From assembly GCF_032854445.1 (NCBI RefSeq), contig NC_088307.1:24627953-24691952 (forward strand): DNA of 64,000 nucleotides, written 5' to 3'. The DNA is from Liolophura sinensis. Its lineage: Eukaryota; Mollusca; Polyplacophora; Chitonida; Chitonidae. A program made the position numbers and the translations under genes. Under the pieces are notes generated by a model that saw only the letters and a program-made list of their open reading frames with translations, did no database searches and had not been told where the DNA came from. Positions 56,585 to 64,000 of the stretch are shown here, in pieces (the first letter of the stretch is position 1; each line of letters opens with the position of its first letter).

Positions 56585-59500
56585 TAACAACTGTGATTTA
56601 TTACATTCTATACAAATTAAATACAGGAATTACAACTGATATATAACTGTACCGATTCGCATCCCATACATTAATACACAATGTATTATACCTTACATTG
56701 ACAATAACAAATTCTAATCTGGCGACGATCACTTAGACCTTACACTTGGACTTTTTCAATACCGGACTATTGGGTAAGCATTTCAACACAAGCAGAAGCT
56801 TCAGTCGTGTATAAATGGATTGCCAAGCCCATCTACAGCAGTATACCAACAGGTAAAAACTGATGCCTAACATTCAAAGCAAAAGTTACTGGTTTTAGGT
56901 TGCCGCACGTTCTTCCTTTGCAATAAATTCATTGCACGTATGGTAATGGCCATAAAGCCAATTTTTTTAGGCATAAAACATGACAACTGTGTTCTTTAAT
57001 AAAATGTTTGTCTTGATTTCCACTGTACAAGCTAGCTTGGTCAGTGTGATTGTATTTTGTTTTACCTGCAACGCTAATGACATATGACAATACAAGCGTG
57101 CGGAAATAATTTAAACATTGCACATTGAAAAAGCTCAATGAGAACTAATGTGTCAACCATGTGCATGCTGGCCCAAAACCTTTCACTGTGTGGACTTTGA
57201 AATAGATAGGCCTATCAAAAGCAGGAATTCAATGATTAATACTTCAATTCATGGTAATCATGATCAATCAAGCCTCTTTTTCAACCTAAAAATGGGTTGG
57301 CAAATGAAGTTTAACACTATCTCCTGATCTGGTTCAAAATTTGGCGTTTGTTACCACACAAGTGCAAAAAAAAACCTATCCATACTTAGCAAAACACATG
57401 TGTCCTGACCTGCATTTATAGCGCGAATTAAAACTCTATTTTATAACTGGCTAAATCTAGAAAACCTTGCTAAACCGGTACCCTTATTAAGCTGATATAT
57501 TAACAACACAGCTCACCGGAGTTGAACTCTTTTTACAACAACAACAACAACTTGCATCACTTTATAACAACAACACTGCTATGTGTACACAGTAACATAT
57601 GTATGTAATGGGCAGGAATATATAAATTATGAATCTTTGATCAAGATGCTCACACTAAGGTAACCATTAAATATGCCCACAAAAATATTGAAGTTGTTAA
57701 AAAGTGCAGCACCCACATGGTCGGGTTATGGTTATACCAGGGTTATGGTTATACCAGGGTATTATCCCATCAGCTCGCCAGCAACCTTCTGGCAGGCCAG
57801 AGGCGAACCACTGGCATGTTAGATGCAAACCATTGGCAGGCTAGAGGCAAACAATTGGCTGGCTAGAGGTAAACCATCAACAAGCCAGAGGCAAACCACC
57901 AGCAGGGCAGAGGCAAACCATTAGCAGGTCCAAGGCAAACAACTGGCTGGCCAGAAGCAAACCACTGGCAGGCTAGAGGCAAACAACTGGCTGGCTAGAG
58001 TGGCTAGAGACAACCCACTGGCAGGTCCAAGGCAAACCACCAGCAGGCCAGAGGCAAACCACCAGCAGGCCAGAGGCAAACCACCAGCAGGCCAGAGGCA
58101 AACCACTGACAGGATAGAGACAAACCACCATTTAACGAGAGGCAAACCACCAGCAGGCCAGAGGAAAACCACCAGCAGGCCAGAGGCAAACCACTGTCTA
58201 GCAAGAGGCAAACCACTGTCTAGCGAGATGCAAACCACTGGCAGGCCAGAGGCAAATCACTGGCAAGCCAGAGGCAAACCACTGTCTCGCCAGAGGCAAA
58301 TCACTGTCTAACCAGAGGCACAATATCTAGCTTGCACTGTATGTATAGTACTCTGCACACTTCTCCATTTGGCAACCATTTGAATGAAGTTCCAAAAAAT
58401 GACCTGAGCACTGTTAAGAGCTGTATTTACCGAGCCTTTTCAAACAGCAACTGTTCATGAATATCAGAGGTGATGGGTGCATCACTGCCCCCTGAAGGAG
58501 GCAACATCACTTCTTACATGTTTTTAGCCAATAGCAACCTTTTATACTAACCGTTAACTTTCCAACATAGTTCTGAGGGTACTAAGTTTAGTGCTCCTTG
58601 CCCAAGAAACAAAAAAAAAAAATTCTACTGACTTCTTGACAGGTAAACAAAAGATGAAAAATAATAATAATAAAAGAAAGAATACCCTATTTGACATTTT
58701 TTACTTTCATGACCTACAGGATTTATAACCATCTCCTGATATAATTGCAGAATGTCATGCGACAGTCACTAACTGAACACCCTGGTATGTCAATCAATAA
58801 TTCCTTCTATCTTTACACAATGCCGTTGTACAGCTCAACAAAACTTTGTTTATAATATATACAAAAATATGACATCTATTATGACAATTAAAATATACAG
58901 ACAAATGAGGAGTAACACAATCTTTTGGTTTGTCCATAAAACTTTACGGGGTATACCGGTCTGTATAGGCCATCTGATCTACAGGAAGAGGATGAAAAGG
59001 TAAGCCAGAAAATAAATAACCTAATGAGAAACAAGCCCACTTGTAAGAAAAAAAAATGCAAATAATTTAAAATACATCTTTGCTGCGGGTCAGGTGAATG
59101 CTGGGGGTTACTACGTTCACCTGCAACATTTTGCTTATGTCTGGATTATCACCATATTTTCCCATCTTTTCATTTGTCCATAAATGCTTTCATTTTAACA
59201 TGAAAAAGCCTTCAAAGACAATGACATGCAACTTAATTCAAAAAGTTTCATTTGATCAAGACAGCACAAAATTTTTCACTACACAAAACTAGTGGTTTAC
59301 TAGGGGGCTTTTTTTGCCAGATTTAACAAAAAACAATTAATGAAACAAAAGATAATGTTAACTTAGATACTTGATTGGCATGTGTATGTTATAACCTGTA
59401 CATCTACTATTCCAGCCACCATAGTGTTACATGTGCATCATTTCCCCTCACTGTCATTTCTTTATGCTTTTCTAAACAAAATCTAAATGGTCAATTTCAA

Positions 59501-61282
59501 CCACTCATTGATAATCAATGTTGTCCTATCTCTACACATACCCTTCTATGTTTATATCGCTTAATTATGTTTCCACTGTTTGGCAACTGGAATAAGCTTA
59601 GAGACATCTAGTACCATCTTTGCTGCTCCATCTGTATGTGTTTATATTTTTACACAATGTGTTTATATTTTTACACAATGTGTTTTGACTCCCAGGCACA
59701 CTCCCAGGTGTTTCTCTTGATACACTAAACGTGCTTACAGCTTCAGACAATGTGCTTACAATAAAACCACAAAACTGCTCAATCTACAGCTCCATAAAAC
59801 AACATTAGCATAATAATGACCACATGTACAGCCCACTTCACACTCTACACATATATGTATGTACACATAACACAGGACTTCACATTGATCTAAGAGCTGG
59901 CCTCTTGCACTTTTTTTTCAGATATAAACGTATCAAAGAACAAAACGTGTATGTTTATGCACATACATATACAATGTGACGTTTTTTGGAACCATCTCAG
60001 ACAATTTGCACACAGCAGTCTGTACCCACAATCTGCGCATTCCACATTCATCAGAGAATTAAAAGGTCTTTCAATTCATGAACTGCGCCTTGAATTCACA
60101 TTGACTTCCTGGAAATTGTGGAGCTGACAACCAGGCTTTCCAAATCATACACACATGTGCAAAGCTTTTTCGTCGTTCAAGAAATTCCCCTGGCTTCAAA
60201 TGTTGCATGCTCAACATCTAGCTATAACATGTCAACTTAACCGACCTGGCACTTACAGTATTCGAATTCATGGAACTCAAATTCTGTGTTCACTTTGACA
60301 GACATGCTTCCAAAAATATCACAAAATAGAACTGACACACAGCTTTCTTATGTACAATTTACATGTTAATCATTACCTAGTCTTGTGCAAAAAGTATTGT
60401 ATTCTTGCACTGACACATTGACAAAGTGCTAGTTTACCCACTACAGTACTGTGCATATGAAGTCTATTGCAACACAAAAAAAACAGCATCAATTTACATC
60501 TATTTACTACAACTAAGTGTCTATTGCACAGAACTGTTAACTCTATGGCAAACATTTTTTTTATAAAGTTATCATTAACACAAGTGGGAAACTCCGAGAA
60601 TTTTAAAAATTTCGATAAAGTTTGAGTCGCACAAAAAAAAACATCTTACAGCTGTCAATCGATTTAAATGCACTACTTGGCTGAGTCATCGTATTTTTAA
60701 AACCATCCATATTTTCTATTTTTGAACAAACTTTCTCCCAGCTGGGTAAGATTTAAACAAAACAAAAAAAAAAAGAGTAGCACAGTTATAGACATTGTTT
60801 ACATGCTATATGATTACACGGGAAGTTTAAAACATATTTACATTTACCAGTTAATAGTATACATGTATGTAGCCAAGTGAGTTAGGAAGAAACTTTTGAA
60901 GCATTAGTTTCTTCACTTTCTCAGAAAGTTATTATTTAAGAAAACACTGGAATGGAGATCACAAGTACCTACAGTATACATCGTAATAACGTTATTAATA
61001 GTTGCATAAAAAATTATGACGCTGACAAAATTTCTCCCACTTCCTCATGAATATTCAATTAGGAAAAAAATTGTCTAAGGCTATAGAAATGTTTGGTCAC
61101 ATGACTGGTCAGATGATCTGAGCATTCTCTAAACACGTGACACAAATGCTATTTAACATAATATTATATCATGACTTCCAGCATCACCACGGCAACTGCA
61201 TTGCTATACATAAACATGTTTTTTTTCTTCCACAATTGGATCCCGTTGTTTAAGTATCTCCCTCTGTAGTTGACTTCTATTG
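56585..61282 (-). other. probable long 3'UTR of the convergent minus-strand gene
   Basis: Free of SINEs for 4.7 kb and lying directly 3' of the minus-strand stop at 61283. A TTTATT at 56593-56598 (AATAAA on the minus strand) is a candidate polyadenylation signal near the far end. It contains the 22-bp minisatellite and a short 24-bp tandem pair at about 59638-59690. No coding exon was recognised in it. Confidence 0.4.
57775..58325. repeat. 22-bp minisatellite, about 25 units
   Basis: The unit is close to GCAGGCCAGAGGCAAACCACCA, seen as GCAGGCCAGAGGC plus AAACCACCA, with period 22 (for example 58041 and 58063). It has variants with CTGGC, CTGTCTAGC and base losses at the edges. Confidence 0.93.
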
Positions 61283-61361
61283 TTACTGAGGTCGGGAGGG
61301 CACAAGTGGCGGTCTGTCAGGGATCCGAGGAGGAACATTGGGCGCATTGCTGTTTGGCCTT
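61283..61361 (-). CDS. terminal exon encoding a proline-rich C-terminus
   Basis: After a CTCTTTTGCAG acceptor, one base completes the previous codon and the frame reads RPNSNAPNVPPRIPDRPPLV then PSRPQ and TAA at 61283-61285. Repeated PPR and PSRP motifs are SH3-ligand-like and recall the proline-rich tail of dynamins, but nothing else of the protein is in the window. The assignment to dynamin is only a suggestion. Earlier exons lie beyond 64000 or were not recognised. Confidence 0.55.
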
Positions 61362-61841
61362 CTGCAAAAGAGATAAACACCCGTTATTCAGGTAAAGTAA
61401 ATGCGATAATGAGCGTTCTTTAATTGTCCATCAAATCCTGAAGATGTGCCCTCACTTTGCTCAGCATGTGAAACAGTTACCAGCCGATAATTATTGCCTT
61501 CTTCGGAAAAGCCTGGAATGTCAAGAGAGTTACATTATGTGCAATAAATAATTGAAATGTAAAGCACAGAAGTTACACAAAACGTAACTTGTTTATAGGC
61601 TTCTCCAGCTGTAACAGAAGAATGTGGCAGTTTTGCTGTGGAAGTCACAACTTTGTCCCTTTAACAATTTTTTACATTTGTTCTAACAATGTACGTAGAA
61701 AAGACATGGCTAGTCTTTTTCTTTATATAAGTTACAACTTTGTGATGGTCTCCTTTCATTTCCATATCATAAAATGTAATAAGTTTAAACAACACCATCA
61801 AATGCCAGACCAATCAGCTGTAACCATCATATTGTCATGAA

Positions 61842-61986
61842 AAGGTCTGTCAGCAACCAGCAGATGGTCGTGGGTTTCCCCCGGGCTTTGCCCAGTCTCC
61901 TTCCACCATAATGATGGCAACCGATGAGTGAAATATTCTTGAGTAGTGCGTAAAACACTAATCAATAAATAAATAAATAAATAAAT
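61842..61986 (+). mobile_element. SINE family A, truncated
   Basis: Body and tail (AAAGGTCTGTCAGCAACCAG, GGTCGTGGGTTTCCCCCGGG, AAACACTAATCAATAAATAA) without the head. Confidence 0.85.
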
Positions 61987-62004
61987 ACTGTGATCAACTT
62001 AACA

Positions 62005-62260
62005 TTTATTTCATTGGTGTTGTACACTGCAATCAAGAACACTTCACTTCTGGCAGCCAGAATTATGGTGGGAGGAAATCGAGCAGAGCTCCAGGAAAAC
62101 TCATAACCATCCGCAGGTTTCTGGAAGACTTTTTTTTAAATACGGCTGAAATAAGCCATCCAGAGCTAGACTTGAACTCCTTGCTACAGCATTAGTGAGA
62201 AGTTCTGGAGTCTCTGTGCTGCACTAGGCATGCTAACCATTCAGCCAAGGAGACCTCTAG
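62005..62260 (-). mobile_element. SINE family A, full-length but old
   Basis: Tail-first (TTTATTTCATTGGTGTTGTA) to head (CATTCAGCCAAGGAGACC). All parts can be aligned but there are many substitutions. It lies next to an inverted younger copy (61842-61986). Confidence 0.8.
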
Positions 62261-62341
62261 GCATTTTACTTTAGTTCTTGCAGAACTACTTGTGGTAGTT
62301 CTTGTATCTTTTCACACAAGAAATGAAACCTACACCTAAGT

Positions 62342-62775
62342 CTCATTGCAAGGTTATAGTCTTAGAAAATGGAATATCTGGATGAAAATTTTAAGTAAAA
62401 TCAGTATACCACCAAACAGGTTTCAATGAATAAACATAATGTATGTACTGCAAATCTTCAACCTTTTCAACCACCAAAGCACTTTTTTTCCAATAGAATT
62501 TAAATGTACAATTATTATCAAAATGATGCGAAAATGATTTTGTGTCACTGAAGATGCAAGCTTCACAAAACTGTGAAATTTATTTCCCTTCACCCCTTAC
62601 TTATCTCAGAATGTTTCAAAATATTGGTGGCAGAGGCAGTTGAAACGGTTGAAGAATTTGGATACATCTCTCTCTCATTGCAAGGGTACAGTGTGACAAG
62701 AGTGATATACCTGTATTTGGATGTAAATTCTTAGTGAAATCAGTACAATACCATGGGCTTCAACGTATAAATATA
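62342..62775. repeat. diverged direct repeat pair
   Basis: 62342-62440 and 62676-62775 share CATTGCAAGG, TATCTGGATG/TATTTGGATG, TTAAGTAAAATCAGTA/TTAGTGAAATCAGTAC and a TTCAA block in the same order. Confidence 0.45.
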
Positions 62776-63661
62776 TGCATTTGTATCCAAACCAAGAGAT
62801 ACAAAATTTGAAACCTTTGGAGGCAAACTTTTGCAATGTGAACTTTGTTGGAAAATTCGGGGCAAATGTTTGTGACTGCACTATGCTGATCATCTGTTGT
62901 AATGATGAGCATTGTAACAAGGTAGACGTGCACTGGACATAAACAACTTCTGTTGTCTTGTTTTTTCAAATGCAAAATCAACCTATTTCCTGGAACCTGT
63001 CAGAATACGAAAGATTATTTTTACGAGAAAATATTTTTTTCGCGCATGTATATCTATTCTGTAATACTGTTCACCCTTATTGTATGAAATGGCGAGAAAA
63101 GTCGAGCTCAAAAGATACAGTACAGGAGCATGGTGGCTAGCGTTTCCAAATCCCACAACCTCGTAAAGAGCAAAGCATATGCAAGGATAATGCCTCTAAG
63201 ACAAATGTTACTACTCTTTTAGTACAGTTTATTTGTATATTAAGAGGAAAGCCAGAATCAGAAGGTAAGACAGTTAAGGTTAGAAATTCATGAGTAACCA
63301 TCTATAAAACAAGCATTCTGTAAGCACTGCTGCTGGAATAAGTGGTATGCCCATGTACCTTATAAACATAAAGCAGAAACTCTCACAGGGGTGACATGAA
63401 AAAAGGGAGTTTAAAAAATGAAGCCTTTTGTAACTCTTAATGGCAGAGCCACATAGTTATTTTCAACTGGCTAAAGAGCAGTAATTTCATGATTGCTGAT
63501 TAATTTATTACTTCACTGTCTATAGCTGTGATAAATATTTTTCTTGTACATAGAGTCAGGTTTATGGTTAGAGGAAATCTAAGAACCAGAGGATAAACCA
63601 AAACCCTATGTCCAAGTATCCAACAAACCTTCTGACTATAATAAAACTGTTCTTGATAATA

Positions 63662-63805
63662 TTTGTTCTTTGGAGTTATACGCTGTACTCATTATCATGG
63701 CAGAGCCCAGGGCAAACTCATGACCATCCATGGTTACTGGAAGACCTTCCCATGCTCCTGGGTCATTGTGTTGCGCTAGCACGTTAACCACAAGGAAACA
63801 GAGGG
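63662..63805 (-). mobile_element. SINE family A, degraded
   Basis: ATACGCTGTACTCATTATCA, GCAGAGCCCAGGGCAAACTC, CTTCCCATGCTCCTGGGTCA and TTGCGCTAGCACGTTAACC follow family A order, with a deletion between the body and the head. Confidence 0.75.
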
Positions 63806-63897
63806 TGCTCTGTAGCGAAGATGAGGAAACTGGACACACTGGTCACAAAACTCATTGATATAATCTGCGACTGACCGTACAATAGCTTTAGCACTAT

Positions 63898-64000
63898 TTA
63901 TTCATTAATTTGATTGGTGTTTAATCAAGAATATTTAACTCATACGGCGGCAGCCAGCAATATTGGGGGAGAAAACTGAACAGAGCCAGAGGGAAACACA
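63898..64000 (-). mobile_element. SINE family A, cut by window end
   Basis: Tail-first copy (TAATTTGATTGGTGTTTAAT, CAAGAATATTTAACTCATAC, GGCGGCAGCCAGC) running off the window. Confidence 0.85.

Overview
The window is animal nuclear DNA, most likely from a mollusc or another lophotrochozoan. It has split genes with GT-AG introns, long introns and UTRs, many tRNA-derived SINEs with A and B boxes, a MITE, a decayed Copia-type retrotransposon and six long minisatellite arrays. A 200-base run of N marks an assembly gap. There is no bacterial-style gene organisation. I infer the group from SINE style and protein similarity and do not name a species.

Layout. (1) 1-6.9 kb: minisatellites of 18 and 12 bp, one SINE tail and AT-rich sequence. 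(2) 7.08-17.93 kb, minus strand: the last three coding exons of a gene whose protein ends in a SAM domain. The exon for the second half of the SAM fold has four decayed extra copies (8.05-9.98 kb) around an 80-bp tandem array. A 21-bp minisatellite, SINEs and a two-copy dispersed element fill the long intron. (3) 18-31 kb: repeat-rich, with SINE families, a 76-bp array that carries and has copied a SINE insertion, a 315-bp direct repeat, a 48-bp array of about 28 units with its apparent single-copy progenitor 2 kb away, and a MITE. No gene is convincingly seen here. (4) 31.87-51.49 kb, plus strand: a complete flotillin-1-type gene of 12 coding positions, 428 codons. (5) 51.5-56.6 kb: probable long flotillin 3'UTR, then a short intergenic stretch. 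(6) 56.6-61.36 kb: probable long 3'UTR and final coding exon (proline-rich C-terminus) of a convergent minus-strand gene. (7) 61.4-64 kb: its intron, with SINE remnants.

The main discovery is in flotillin. Coding position 3 (residues 41-71 of the SPFH/PHB domain) is present as five tandem, different, intact versions (3a-3e) across 9.6 kb. All are exactly 91 bp, enter and leave in the same phases, and have good splice sites. Because 91 is not a multiple of 3, skipping all five versions or joining two breaks the frame. The gene is therefore built so that exactly one version is used per mRNA, giving five possible flotillin-1 isoforms that differ in one SPFH segment. I know of no earlier description of such a cluster in flotillin, but I could not search.
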